From JACOVP01 sp964390715 (GTDB lineage: Archaea > Nanobdellota > Nanobdellia > SCGC-AAA011-G17 > UBA489), in the NCBI GenBank assembly GCA_964390715.1, contig CAYMIM010000041.1, forward strand, positions 1 through 13,875: a DNA stretch of 13,875 nucleotides, read 5' to 3'. Below, piece by piece: positions 6,202-12,758 of this stretch. Positions within the stretch are counted from its first letter, which is position 1. Each line of letters opens with the position of its first letter. A program made the translations under genes and the position numbers. A model generated the notes under the pieces. That model saw nothing but the letters and a program-made list of their open reading frames with translations, searched no databases and had not been told where the DNA came from.

Positions 6202-7710
6202 ATGGGTGATCACGACAAACTTATCGCTACTTTGCATCCTCTAGAGCGACAAGTCTTACCTTATTTAGCTGATGGCATGACTGTAGAACAGGTACGTGAG
6301 AAGACGGGGATGCAGGATGTTGAAATTATCCGAGCGTTGCAATGGCTGAGCAATAAACATGTCTTAACCTTGGATAAATCTACAAAACAGATTCTTTCTT
6401 TGGGTTCTAATGGCCAATATTATCTGAATCAAGGACTTCCAGAACGACGTTTTTTGGATGCCTTACAAGATGGGCCTTTGTCTTTACATCAGATCCGAGA
6501 ACAAGGGCAATTAAATGGCGATGAAATCAATGTGTGTGTTGGACGACTGAAACGATTAGGCGCTATTCTCTTTGGACAACAATTAAGCTTAACACCTAAA
6601 GGCAGACAACTCTCGCAAGGGATATTTCCTGAAGAAGCTTTTTTAGCTACCTTACCGAGAGCTCTGGAAGATTTGACTGCTGAAGAAAAAAAACTCTACG
6701 CGGATTTGAAAGAACGACGTGATTTTCTCATACTGAAAGAAGAGAAAACTTTTACTATTACTTTGACTGACTTAGGACAAACACTTGTGCAGACTGATTT
6801 ACCTACAGATTTTGTTGACGCCATTACTCCTGATGTGTTGAGAACTGGCGTGTGGAAAACTGGCACGTTTAGACGCTATGACACGGAAATCAATGTTCCT
6901 AAAATAACTGGTGGACGCGCGCATCCTTTATCACACTTGATCAAGCAGATTCGCCGCATCTTCATGGACATGGGATTCCAAGAGATGGAAGGATCGTGGG
7001 TAGAAACTTCTTTCTGGTGCATGGACAGCATGTGGATACCGCAAGACCATCCTTCACGAGAAGCGCAAGATACTTTCTACTTACCCTATCAAGGAACGAT
7101 TCCTCAAGAGTTAGCAAAGAAAGTCGCTGTGGCACATGAAACTGGCGGAGCGACAGGATCGAAAGGCTACAAATACACGTGGAATCCTGAGATCGCGAAA
7201 CAACTTCTGCTACGAACCCACACGACCGCGACAACGTTTCGTTATTTAGGTGAAAAAAATATCAAGCAACCCGCGAAATATTTCTACGCGGGAAGAATAT
7301 TCAGAAATGAAGCTTTGGACGCGACACACTTAAATGAATTTCACCAAGTTGAAGGATTTATCATGGACGAAGGATTGACACTGCGAGACTTGATGGGATA
7401 TATCAAAGAGTTCTATAAACGATTAGGCGTTACTAAAATTAAATTTAAACCTACATATAATCCCTACACTGAACCCTCGATGGAATGTCTTGGCTATAAC
7501 GAGCAATTAGGCAAGTGGATTGAGCTGATTAACTGCGGCATCTTCAGACCTGAATCTCTGGAGCCTTTTGGCATTACTGTTCCTGTGATCGCCTGGGGAT
7601 TTGGCGTTGAACGACTAGCGATGATGCTGTATGGACAAAAAGATATCCGCCAAGTATTTGGAACATTGGTTGATTTAGATATGATCAGGAGTTACGCGTT
7701 TCCCAAGTGA
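6202..7710 (+). CDS. pheS: Phenylalanyl-tRNA synthetase alpha subunit
   Basis: Catalytic subunit of the cytoplasmic heterotetrameric (alpha-beta)2 PheRS, which loads phenylalanine on tRNA-Phe. At 502 residues it is the long archaeal/eukaryotic type. Residues 1 to about 200 are winged-helix-like modules used for tRNA binding, replacing the bacterial coiled coil. The class II catalytic core follows: motif 1 around GGRAHPLSHL...GFQEMEG (237-264), motif 2 RIFRNEALDATHLNEFHQVE (365-384) with its ATP-binding Arg, and motif 3 WGFGVERLAMM (465-475). The Phe pocket segment GKWIELINCGIFRPE is present. It starts a two-gene operon, with pheT beginning 6 bp after its stop. The start is supported by TATA spacing. 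Confidence 0.97.
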   Translation: MGDHDKLIATLHPLERQVLPYLADGMTVEQVREKTGMQDVEIIRALQWLSNKHVLTLDKSTKQILSLGSNGQYYLNQGLPERRFLDALQDGPLSLHQIREQGQLNGDEINVCVGRLKRLGAILFGQQLSLTPKGRQLSQGIFPEEAFLATLPRALEDLTAEEKKLYADLKERRDFLILKEEKTFTITLTDLGQTLVQTDLPTDFVDAITPDVLRTGVWKTGTFRRYDTEINVPKITGGRAHPLSHLIKQIRRIFMDMGFQEMEGSWVETSFWCMDSMWIPQDHPSREAQDTFYLPYQGTIPQELAKKVAVAHETGGATGSKGYKYTWNPEIAKQLLLRTHTTATTFRYLGEKNIKQPAKYFYAGRIFRNEALDATHLNEFHQVEGFIMDEGLTLRDLMGYIKEFYKRLGVTKIKFKPTYNPYTEPSMECLGYNEQLGKWIELINCGIFRPESLEPFGITVPVIAWGFGVERLAMMLYGQKDIRQVFGTLVDLDMIRSYAFPK

Positions 7711-7716
7711 ACTACC

Positions 7717-9375
7717 ATGGTAAAAATAGACGTCAGTCATCGCATGCTGGAGCATTTCGCTGGAAAGCGATTAACTCGTGATGAATTAGAAGAACTGCTC
7801 TTTACTTTAGGCTATGAACTAGATCAAGTTGAAGGAGACATATGGACGATTGACATCACCGCGGACAGACCTGATCTTGTTTCCGCAGCTGGCTTGGGAA
7901 GACTCTTGAAATCTTACTTAGGTCTTGCTCCTGGATTATCGAATTATCTTGTGAAAAAAAGTGACTATCGTGTTGTCATCAATCCGAATGTGAAGCACGT
8001 ACGACCTTATACTGTCGCGGCTGTGATCAAAGGATTACAATTTACTGAAGACACTCTCAAAGAACTCATCCGCATTCAAGAGAAATTGCACGCCACTTTT
8101 GGACGCCAGAGAAAAAAAGTCGCTATAGGCATTTATCCTCTGGACAAGATTGCATGGCCGATCTCCTATTTCGCCGAAGACCCGAAAAAAATTAAATTTA
8201 TTCCTCTGGATTTTGACACTTCCTTACGAGCGGATGAAATTCTAGAGAAACACCCCGCTGGCATCACGTACAAGCATCTCTTACAAGACACGCAGCAGTA
8301 TCCTTTCTTCATGGACGCCAAAAAACAGATTCTTTCCATGCCTCCGATCATCAACTCACAACATTTAGGCAAAGTAACTACTCACACGAGGGATGTGTTT
8401 ATCGAATGCAGCGGTCATGATTTTCACAACCAAAACATTATTTTGAACATCTTAGTAGCATTACTTGCTGACATGGGCGGCAGCATTTCCAGCGTGACTC
8501 TTGAGTATGGACCTAAAAAACTAGTGACACCTCATTTCGTCAGCGAGAAGATGGCAGTGCCTTTGACATTGATCGAACGTGTGTTAGGCATGACTTTTAC
8601 TCATGGACAATTACAAGAATTGCTGAAAAAAATGCAATATGGCATTGAGAAGATTGACCAGCAGCACGCGCATGTGCTTATTCCAGCTTTTAGAAGTGAT
8701 ATCTGGCATGCCGTTGACGTCGTTGATGATCTCGCGAGAGCTTATGGCCTCAACAACTTTCCCTTGTCACAGAAGCATGTCGCCACTACTGGCGGAACAA
8801 CGAAACGCGTCCAGATCGCGGAACAGATTACTGATTTGCTTGTTGGATTAGGCATGCATGAAATGTTTACCTTCGCCTTGACGAGCAGAGATGACCAATT
8901 CACAAAGATGCAGCTGCCACAACAAGAGCATATCTCCTTGGGGAAAACTACTGAAGACAGCATCAACATGGTACGATGCTCGCTCCTACCAGAATTGCTG
9001 AAAGTGTTATATCACAATAAAAGTCGAACCTATCCACAAAAATTGTTTGAAGTTAATTATATTGTCGAGCCTGACGAGCACGCGGATGTCAAATCACGGA
9101 ACGCGCTGCATTTTTCTGGAGCCTTATGCGCTGAAAAAGTTAGCTTCACTGACGCGAGACAAGTGATTGAATATGTCTTGGACAAGTATGGAATTGCTTA
9201 CACGTGGAGCGAGACTGAACATGACTCTTTTATTCCTGGACGTGTCGCCAAGCTTGTTGTTCATGACAAAGATATTGGCTTTTGTGGAGAAGTGCATCCG
9301 CAAGTCTTGGAGAACTGGGGGTTACAATTGCCTGTTGTTGGGTTTGAGATTGATTTAGATAAACTATTCTTTTAA
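7717..9375 (+). CDS. pheT: Phenylalanyl-tRNA synthetase beta subunit
   Basis: Beta subunit of PheRS, responsible for editing mischarged Tyr and for structural and tRNA contacts. Its 552 residues match the short archaeal form, which lacks the EMAP-like and anticodon-binding extensions of bacterial PheT. The N-terminal domain includes WTIDITADRPDLVSAAGLGR (43-62), then the B3/4 editing domain (about 110-255), the B5 domain ending in IPAFRSDIWHAVDVVDDLAR (322-341), and a catalytic-like class II core (about 360-552). It lies 6 bp after pheS and is surely co-transcribed; ATG 7717 is the only start that fits. It converges on the rhodanese gene with a 4-bp gap. Confidence 0.96.
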   Translation: MVKIDVSHRMLEHFAGKRLTRDELEELLFTLGYELDQVEGDIWTIDITADRPDLVSAAGLGRLLKSYLGLAPGLSNYLVKKSDYRVVINPNVKHVRPYTVAAVIKGLQFTEDTLKELIRIQEKLHATFGRQRKKVAIGIYPLDKIAWPISYFAEDPKKIKFIPLDFDTSLRADEILEKHPAGITYKHLLQDTQQYPFFMDAKKQILSMPPIINSQHLGKVTTHTRDVFIECSGHDFHNQNIILNILVALLADMGGSISSVTLEYGPKKLVTPHFVSEKMAVPLTLIERVLGMTFTHGQLQELLKKMQYGIEKIDQQHAHVLIPAFRSDIWHAVDVVDDLARAYGLNNFPLSQKHVATTGGTTKRVQIAEQITDLLVGLGMHEMFTFALTSRDDQFTKMQLPQQEHISLGKTTEDSINMVRCSLLPELLKVLYHNKSRTYPQKLFEVNYIVEPDEHADVKSRNALHFSGALCAEKVSFTDARQVIEYVLDKYGIAYTWSETEHDSFIPGRVAKLVVHDKDIGFCGEVHPQVLENWGLQLPVVGFEIDLDKLFF

Positions 9376-9379
9376 TTTG

Positions 9380-9676
9380 TTAGTTACTATTTTCATACGC
9401 CTCAAAGCCACCCGTTAAATGACGAGTATTCTCGTATCCTTTTTTCCGCAAGAACTTGAGCACACGAAGACTTCTGATGCCATGGAGACAATACACGACT
9501 AGAGATTTCTCTTTGGGAATTTTTTCTTCACGCTCCGCAAATTCAAACATGCTGAAAGGAATATTTTCCGCTCCGTCGATATGACCTTCTCGATATTCCC
9601 ATGCTTCTCGCACGTCAATGAGCTTGTATTTTTTCTTGTCTTTCTTTAACTCTTGAGCACTTATTTCTTCTTTCAT
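9380..9676 (-). CDS. Single-domain rhodanese-like protein
   Basis: A 98-residue rhodanese domain: DVREAWEY (21-28), GHIDGAENIP (31-40), the active-site loop C-L-H-G-I-R-S with catalytic Cys63, and LTGGFEAY (87-94). The 7-residue C-x-x-G-x-R-S loop is that of sulfurtransferases carrying a persulfide on cysteine, not Cdc25-type phosphatases. No signal peptide is seen, so it is cytoplasmic. ATG 9676 overlaps the stop of the upstream membrane-protein gene (ATGA), showing translational coupling. A TTG at 9703 would extend it by nine residues inside that gene and is less likely. The context suggests sulfur delivery to or from the membrane partner (inference). Confidence 0.92.
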   Translation of the reverse strand: MKEEISAQELKKDKKKYKLIDVREAWEYREGHIDGAENIPFSMFEFAEREEKIPKEKSLVVYCLHGIRSLRVLKFLRKKGYENTRHLTGGFEAYENSN

Positions 9677-10230
9677 TTCTTTTTCGCGGTTTTTATTTGA
9701 CAACTTTCTCCATCAGCGATACGAGTAGCTAAAGAACCTGTCGATGTTAGCAACAACGCGATACTGAGAAAACCAATTTCTATTCCCTTGAAGGGCAAAT
9801 AAGCAATAACACTAGTCAATCCCACAGCGGACAATAAACCAATACCACAAGACGCGCATCCTGGCGCAGCTAATCCTAATATCGTACCCATAGTTGTCGC
9901 TTTCCCACCTTGCATGGAAAACATCCTTGTCTTTTTTATTTTATAAGTGAGCAAACTTACTACCATGCCTAGTAATGTCGCGATAATCAGCAGAGTGTAG
10001 AAAGATGTTGTTGTGATACTGTTGAGGCCTCCTTGGATTAAAGCAATGGTAAATTTGAGCGCTTCTCCTGACGGCATTGTATTGACCGCAGATACTAAGG
10101 TTTTTAAGTTGGGAAGAAGCATATTCAGCATAAAGAAGAGCATCGCTATTCCCAAGGCTAAGCCTGTGTAACTTGGTTTTTTAAAGACTTCCCCGAGTCC
10201 CTTTTTTATCTTTTCCACCTTTTTTCGCAT
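9673..10230 (-). CDS. Polytopic membrane protein with intramembrane CASC motif
   Basis: A 185-residue membrane protein. A basic N-terminus (residues 1-18) precedes about four or five hydrophobic segments: near 20-40, possibly 58-72, 76-96, 113-145 (long, perhaps two) and 150-167. The third carries LAAPGCASCGIG (120-131), a CxxC (Cys125, Cys128) within or at the edge of the membrane. A third cysteine, Cys177, sits in the C-terminal tail ending KTAKKK. CxxC in this setting suits thiol-disulfide exchange, persulfide handling or metal binding. The coupled rhodanese gene (4-bp overlap) favours a sulfur or redox role. It is not a recognised DsbD, VKOR or YeeE protein by motif. The promoter predicts a leaderless mRNA. 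Confidence 0.82.
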   Translation of the reverse strand: MRKKVEKIKKGLGEVFKKPSYTGLALGIAMLFFMLNMLLPNLKTLVSAVNTMPSGEALKFTIALIQGGLNSITTTSFYTLLIIATLLGMVVSLLTYKIKKTRMFSMQGGKATTMGTILGLAAPGCASCGIGLLSAVGLTSVIAYLPFKGIEIGFLSIALLLTSTGSLATRIADGESCQIKTAKKK

Positions 10231-10252
10231 CTCTTTCCTTCTAGCACCGCCC

Positions 10253-10261
10253 CTTTAAATA
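10253..10261 (-). promoter_or_regulatory. TATA box of the membrane protein/rhodanese operon
   Basis: On the minus strand this reads TATTTAAAG, centred 27 nt before the ATG at 10230. Confidence 0.7.
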
Positions 10262-10288
10262 CTTCACGCTGGGCGTATCTAACGCAAA

Positions 10289-10297
10289 TTATATATA
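10289..10297 (+). promoter_or_regulatory. TATA box of the 89-aa two-TM protein
   Basis: TTATATATA is centred 26 nt before ATG 10319. The in-frame GTG at 10298 touches the box itself, so it cannot be the start of a transcript from this promoter. Confidence 0.75.
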
Positions 10298-10318
10298 GTG
10301 CACCATCTCTTCAATTTC

Positions 10319-10588
10319 ATGCAGAAAGTTAGCGCTTCCAAACACGCAGTACCTATCCAGAATAAACGTGAGTCTCATTACTTAGGTATTTTTGTCGCGC
10401 TTCTTGTCGCATTAGTGTTATTTGGCGTGTATTCTCCTATCAGCTTCACGAGTGATATCACTGGTGGACCTGTGCTAGATGTGTTGTCTACAAGTTCACC
10501 ATCCTCCGCACTTTTATTATTCGCATTACTCTTCGGTATTTTACTTTTGTTTTTCTTCACGCATCGCATGATGTCGCGCGTGATGTAA
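10319..10588 (+). CDS. Small two-TM membrane protein with ITGG motif
   Basis: An 89-residue protein with two hydrophobic segments (about 21-38 and 63-81), a linker containing DITGG (46-50), and a short basic tail (THRMMSRVM). The basic N-terminus suggests both ends are cytoplasmic with the linker outside. It stands alone, divergent from the CASC membrane-protein operon. ATG 10319 was chosen because the TATA box sits exactly 26 nt before it. Its layout resembles the 88-aa protein at 12759 (two TMs, a linker with LTG). Function unknown. Confidence 0.7.
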   Translation: MQKVSASKHAVPIQNKRESHYLGIFVALLVALVLFGVYSPISFTSDITGGPVLDVLSTSSPSSALLLFALLFGILLLFFFTHRMMSRVM

Positions 10589-10608
10589 TTCTTTTTGTGA
10601 CTTTTTTC
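10589..10608 (+). terminator. T-rich terminator after the two-TM gene
   Basis: Two T runs (T5 and T6) follow the stop codon directly, as in archaeal T-tract terminators; no hairpin is needed or seen. Confidence 0.4.
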
Positions 10609-10650
10609 TAAAAATTTCTTAGATCGCGTTCTTTTCACCATTTCGCAACC

Positions 10651-10658
10651 TTTAAATA
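10651..10658 (+). promoter_or_regulatory. TATA box of the basic-peptide gene
   Basis: TTTAAATA predicts transcription start near 10681, leaving a 5' leader of about 41 nt before ATG 10722. This is one of the few leadered genes here. Confidence 0.7.
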
Positions 10659-10706
10659 GGACAGCAACCTTTTATTTTTATCAAAAAGAGTTACTATTCA
10701 AACTAC

Positions 10707-10711
10707 GGAGG
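10707..10711 (+). promoter_or_regulatory. Strong Shine-Dalgarno (GGAGG) of the basic-peptide gene
   Basis: GGAGG lies 10 nt before ATG 10722. It is the clearest ribosome-binding site in the window and supports the short frame as a translated gene. Confidence 0.75.
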
Positions 10712-10721
10712 CAGGAAAAAC

Positions 10722-10811
10722 ATGGCAAAACGAAAACGATCTGCAGCTCGACGTACTACAAAGCGAAGAACTGTTAGACGATCAACCACTAAGAAAAAAA
10801 GACGCAGATAA
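10722..10811 (+). CDS. 29-aa extremely basic peptide, likely nucleic-acid binding
   Basis: ATG 10722 to TAA 10809-10811 codes 29 residues starting MAKRKRSAARRTTKRR and ending KKKRRR. Well over half are Lys or Arg; the rest are Ala, Ser, Thr and one Val, with no acidic or aromatic residue after Met. The gene has its own TATA box, a leader with a GGAGG ribosome-binding site, and a hairpin plus T-run terminator, so it looks like a complete and well-expressed gene. The composition resembles protamines, histone H1-like tails and the tiny ribosomal protein eL41, although it lacks the Trp and MRQRSK-like end of eL41. DNA compaction or a ribosome-associated role is inference. Confidence 0.75.
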   Translation: MAKRKRSAARRTTKRRTVRRSTTKKKRRR

Positions 10812-10822
10812 TTTGCTCGTCA

Positions 10823-10855
10823 TGGGGAGTATTTCTGCTCCTCACTTTTTCTTTT
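10823..10855 (+). terminator. Hairpin plus T-run terminator
   Basis: TGGGGAG (10823-10829) pairs with CTCCTCA (10838-10844), including one G-T wobble, around an 8-nt loop. T5-C-T5 (10846-10856) follows. It ends the basic-peptide gene and lies just before the convergent CBS gene's 3' end. Confidence 0.65.
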
Positions 10856-10864
10856 TCACTACTT

Positions 10865-11317
10865 TTATTTGTTGAAGAATATGTTTTTCATCATGCGCTT
10901 TGGCAAAGATGACTTGAATGACAATAATTCTATTAATCCTGGCTGCAACTTGATGATATCTTTGTATGAAATAATACCTACGAGCTTCTCCTGTTCTGTG
11001 ACTGGCAAGTGCTTGATCTTTTGCTTTCCCATCTTGACGACCGCTTCGTAGACATCCTGATCTGGTTCTATAGTATGCACTTTTTTGACCATTAATTGCC
11101 TGACTTGGGTGCTTTTTGGGTCTAGACCCTTGGCAAGGGCTTTTCTGGCTAAATCCTGTTCTGTGATAATACCCATGACTTTGCCGCTTTGCTCGATGAC
11201 CAAACTTCCTACTTCTTCCTTCGCCATCTTTTTCGCGCAGTCCATAATACTTCTATTATCTTCTATGGAGAATACTTTGTTTCGCATAATTTCCCGAACA
11301 CGAATGCCTGTTAACAT
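10865..11317 (-). CDS. CBS-domain pair protein
   Basis: A 150-residue soluble protein made of two CBS motifs: CBS1 about 8-64 (REIM...VGSLVIEQSGKVMGIITEQDL) and CBS2 about 74-127 (QLMVKKVHTIEPDQDVYEAV...IKHLPVTEQEKLVGIISYKD). A short Lys-rich tail follows. Paired CBS motifs form a Bateman module that binds adenosyl ligands (AMP, ATP, SAM) and usually senses energy or metabolite state. As there is no attached enzyme or channel domain, it must act on a separate partner, which the neighbours do not reveal. ATG 11317 is supported by a TATA box 26 nt upstream. It is a single-gene unit. Confidence 0.92.
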   Translation of the reverse strand: MLTGIRVREIMRNKVFSIEDNRSIMDCAKKMAKEEVGSLVIEQSGKVMGIITEQDLARKALAKGLDPKSTQVRQLMVKKVHTIEPDQDVYEAVVKMGKQKIKHLPVTEQEKLVGIISYKDIIKLQPGLIELLSFKSSLPKRMMKNIFFNK

Positions 11318-11338
11318 ACTCTTTTTACTTTTTTTCTC

Positions 11339-11347
11339 TTATAAATA
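11339..11347 (-). promoter_or_regulatory. TATA box of the CBS-pair gene
   Basis: It reads TATTTATAA on the minus strand and is centred 26 nt before the ATG at 11317. The mRNA is probably leaderless. Confidence 0.7.
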
Positions 11348-11376
11348 GATTGTGGCAGTAGAACTCTTATGTTGGA

Positions 11377-11682
11377 TTATGCCCATCGATGACCAAATTT
11401 TCGCAAATCTATCTTGTTATTGACTATGCTAATTCCTTCTTCTTTGAGCAATTTTATTTTGTTCTTGAGACCTGAAGCGAAGCCACCTAATTCTCCATTA
11501 CTGTTGATAACTCGATGACAGGGGACGACTGGAGCATGGGGATTTTTATTTAAAGCTGTACCTACTGCACGATACGCTTTATTATTTAGTTTATGAGCGA
11601 TGTCTCGATAGGTTGACACTTTCCCTTTAGGGATTTGCGATGTTACTTGATAGACGCGCTCTGCGAAAGATTTTTTAACCAT
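11377..11682 (-). CDS. ogt: Methylated-DNA-protein cysteine methyltransferase (minimal form)
   Basis: A 101-residue DNA-repair protein that would remove alkyl groups from O6-alkylguanine by irreversible transfer to its own cysteine. The active site is V-P-C-H-R-V with acceptor Cys55, so it is not an alkyltransferase-like protein, in which this Cys is replaced. The helix-turn-helix region has GKVSTYRDIA (20-29) and the conserved RAVGTALNKNP (38-48), including the Arg finger. GGFASGLKNKIKLL follows. It is only the catalytic C-terminal domain; the N-terminal ribonuclease-like domain of full-length Ogt/MGMT is absent. ATG 11682 fits a TATA box 26 nt upstream; a TTG two codons earlier is rejected. 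It is divergent from the Doc-like gene. Confidence 0.92.
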   Translation of the reverse strand: MVKKSFAERVYQVTSQIPKGKVSTYRDIAHKLNNKAYRAVGTALNKNPHAPVVPCHRVINSNGELGGFASGLKNKIKLLKEEGISIVNNKIDLRKFGHRWA

Positions 11683-11703
11683 TAACAAATTCTTAACTTC
11701 TGA

Positions 11704-11712
11704 TTTTATATA
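11704..11712 (-). promoter_or_regulatory. TATA box of the methyltransferase gene
   Basis: It reads TATATAAAA on the minus strand, centred 26 nt before ATG 11682, and lies in the 109-bp divergent region shared with the Doc-like gene. Confidence 0.7.
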
Positions 11713-11762
11713 CTTGTTGTATTTAATCTATGTTCTCCATTACTCTCTTAATAATCAAAACT

Positions 11763-11770
11763 AATATATA
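11763..11770 (+). promoter_or_regulatory. TATA box of the Doc-like gene
   Basis: AATATATA is centred about 26 nt before ATG 11792. Confidence 0.65.
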
Positions 11771-11791
11771 CTTAAAACCATCCAGAAACTT

Positions 11792-12193
11792 ATGCCAAAT
11801 AACTTATATTATCCTACTCCTGATAGACTTATTGAATATAATTCTTTAGTTTTAACTTTAATTAAAGTCAAGAAAGCCGATAGACACCAATTATTAAATC
11901 GTCAAAAATTAGCAAAAATAATAGAGAACTGCAAACTCTCTGGAGGCGATGTTTATGATAAGGCAGTTCTTTTGTTGAAAGGACTCATTCAAGGGCATCC
12001 TTTTGCGAGCGGGAATAGGAGAACCGCATTTATAGCTACCAAAGACTTTGTTCTAACCAATAAATTTCAGTTTTCAATAAAAGATGATCCATCACAAGCA
12101 AAGATTATGATTGATATACGAGAAGCTTTTTATACTGATGATAAGTTAAGGGAGTGGATTAAACATGGAAAAATTCGAGCATTTGAACGATAA
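11792..12193 (+). CDS. Fic/Doc-family protein with altered active-site motif
   Basis: A 133-residue all-helical protein of Doc size. The N-terminus YPTPDRLIEYNSLVL (7-21) matches the Doc-type opening, and the signature is HPFASGNRRTAF (69-80). Family members transfer AMP or phosphate to target proteins; Doc toxins phosphorylate EF-Tu. The motif keeps His69, Phe71, Asn75, Arg77 and Thr78, but the acidic residue that binds metal in HxFx(D/E) is Ser73. Activity may therefore be lost or changed. No Phd-like antitoxin lies upstream, where the repair methyltransferase diverges. Instead a 40-aa ORF overlaps its 3' end by 29 bp. The region is more AT-rich than the aminoacyl-tRNA synthetase genes, which hints at accessory DNA. 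Confidence 0.88.
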   Translation: MPNNLYYPTPDRLIEYNSLVLTLIKVKKADRHQLLNRQKLAKIIENCKLSGGDVYDKAVLLLKGLIQGHPFASGNRRTAFIATKDFVLTNKFQFSIKDDPSQAKIMIDIREAFYTDDKLREWIKHGKIRAFER

Positions 12194-12287
12194 GCAAGTA
12201 TCTGCTATAGTGTTAAAGGAGTTAGAACTATTTAGGAAATTGATACAAGGTCACGAAAAACTACTAGAAGCCATAGGTAAGTTATAA
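12165..12287 (+). CDS. 40-aa small protein overlapping the Doc-like gene
   Basis: ATG 12165 lies inside the last codons of the Doc-like gene (29-bp overlap, different frame) and the frame runs to TAA 12285-12287. The 40 residues begin MEKFEHLNDKQVSAIVLKEL and end LLEAIGKL: an amphipathic helix pair rich in Leu, Glu and Lys. A GGGAG sequence (12150-12154) lies 10 nt before the ATG as a ribosome-binding site. Overlap and order suggest co-translation with the Doc-like protein; an antitoxin or accessory role is inference, and canonical Phd lies on the other side of doc. Moderate confidence because the ORF is short. Confidence 0.55.
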   Translation: MEKFEHLNDKQVSAIVLKELELFRKLIQGHEKLLEAIGKL

Positions 12288-12315
12288 CTTTATCCTATTA
12301 ATGGGTTTATTCTTT

Positions 12316-12705
12316 TTAGCCAACGTAGCTCACCATCGGATGCATATCTGGTTCTTCTGTGTATGTTTTTCTTCTGTTTTCCGCTTCTGAACGCATGGGA
12401 TGTTCTCGATGTCCAAGCTCATGCTCTAATACTTTTTCCCGATCTCTTCCCTTGAGACCTTCACGTATTCTAATCACACCACTGTAAGTATCGCATAGTC
12501 CTAAAATGTTTTCTCCTATGCTATAATTACTTGTTTCAATGACTGGCTTACCATCAACCCATTGCACTTTACTAGGATAGAGCTTCGCTTGTCCATAGAC
12601 TTGCTCTTGCTGTGCAGGTTCATATCTTTTTTCCTCTGACGCTGGATTAGCTTCTAGACTAGCTAGGAGTATTAGTCCTTCTAGTGATTTTTTTAGGAAA
12701 TGCAT
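12316..12705 (-). CDS. Small HELGH metallopeptidase-like protein, probably exported
   Basis: A 129-residue protein. Residues 1-23 (MHFLKKSLEGLILLASLEAN...) look like a short signal peptide or membrane anchor. A polar linker follows, then a compact domain whose core is strand SGVIRIREGLKG (75-86) and zinc motif H-E-L-G-H (95-99). After it, REHPMRSEAENRRKTY supplies Glu107 or Glu109 as a possible third ligand; His102 is another candidate. This is the layout of a minimal gluzincin-type or ImmA/IrrE-like peptidase core, but it is much shorter than usual families, so substrate and activity are unknown. The gene is divergent from the two-TM protein at 12759, with which it shares a TATA element. Confidence 0.72.
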   Translation of the reverse strand: MHFLKKSLEGLILLASLEANPASEEKRYEPAQQEQVYGQAKLYPSKVQWVDGKPVIETSNYSIGENILGLCDTYSGVIRIREGLKGRDREKVLEHELGHREHPMRSEAENRRKTYTEEPDMHPMVSYVG

Positions 12706-12729
12706 CTTCTCTCCTTGCTATGTAAACTC

Positions 12730-12738
12730 TTAAATATA
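12730..12738. promoter_or_regulatory. Shared bidirectional TATA element
   Basis: TTAAATATA (TATATTTAA on the other strand) is centred 25 nt before ATG 12759 (plus) and 29 nt before ATG 12705 (minus). No other TATA-like box lies in this 53-bp divergent gap, so one element probably serves both genes. Confidence 0.55.
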
Positions 12739-12758
12739 TGTTTTTCTCTCTTATAGGT

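Noticed and set aside
6962..7234. 90-codon minus-strand frame inside pheS
   Set aside because: It lies over conserved class II motif 1 coding sequence; there is no independent signal.
10378..10641. 87-codon minus-strand frame over the 89-aa two-TM gene
   Set aside because: No promoter spacing or motif on that strand, while the plus strand has a TATA box 26 nt from its ATG.
11085..11348. 87-codon plus-strand frame opposite the CBS gene
   Set aside because: Antisense to two clear CBS motifs, with no promoter or recognisable product.
11683..11791. Phd-type antitoxin gene upstream of the Doc-like gene
   Set aside because: The 109-bp gap holds only two divergent TATA boxes and no plausible open frame.
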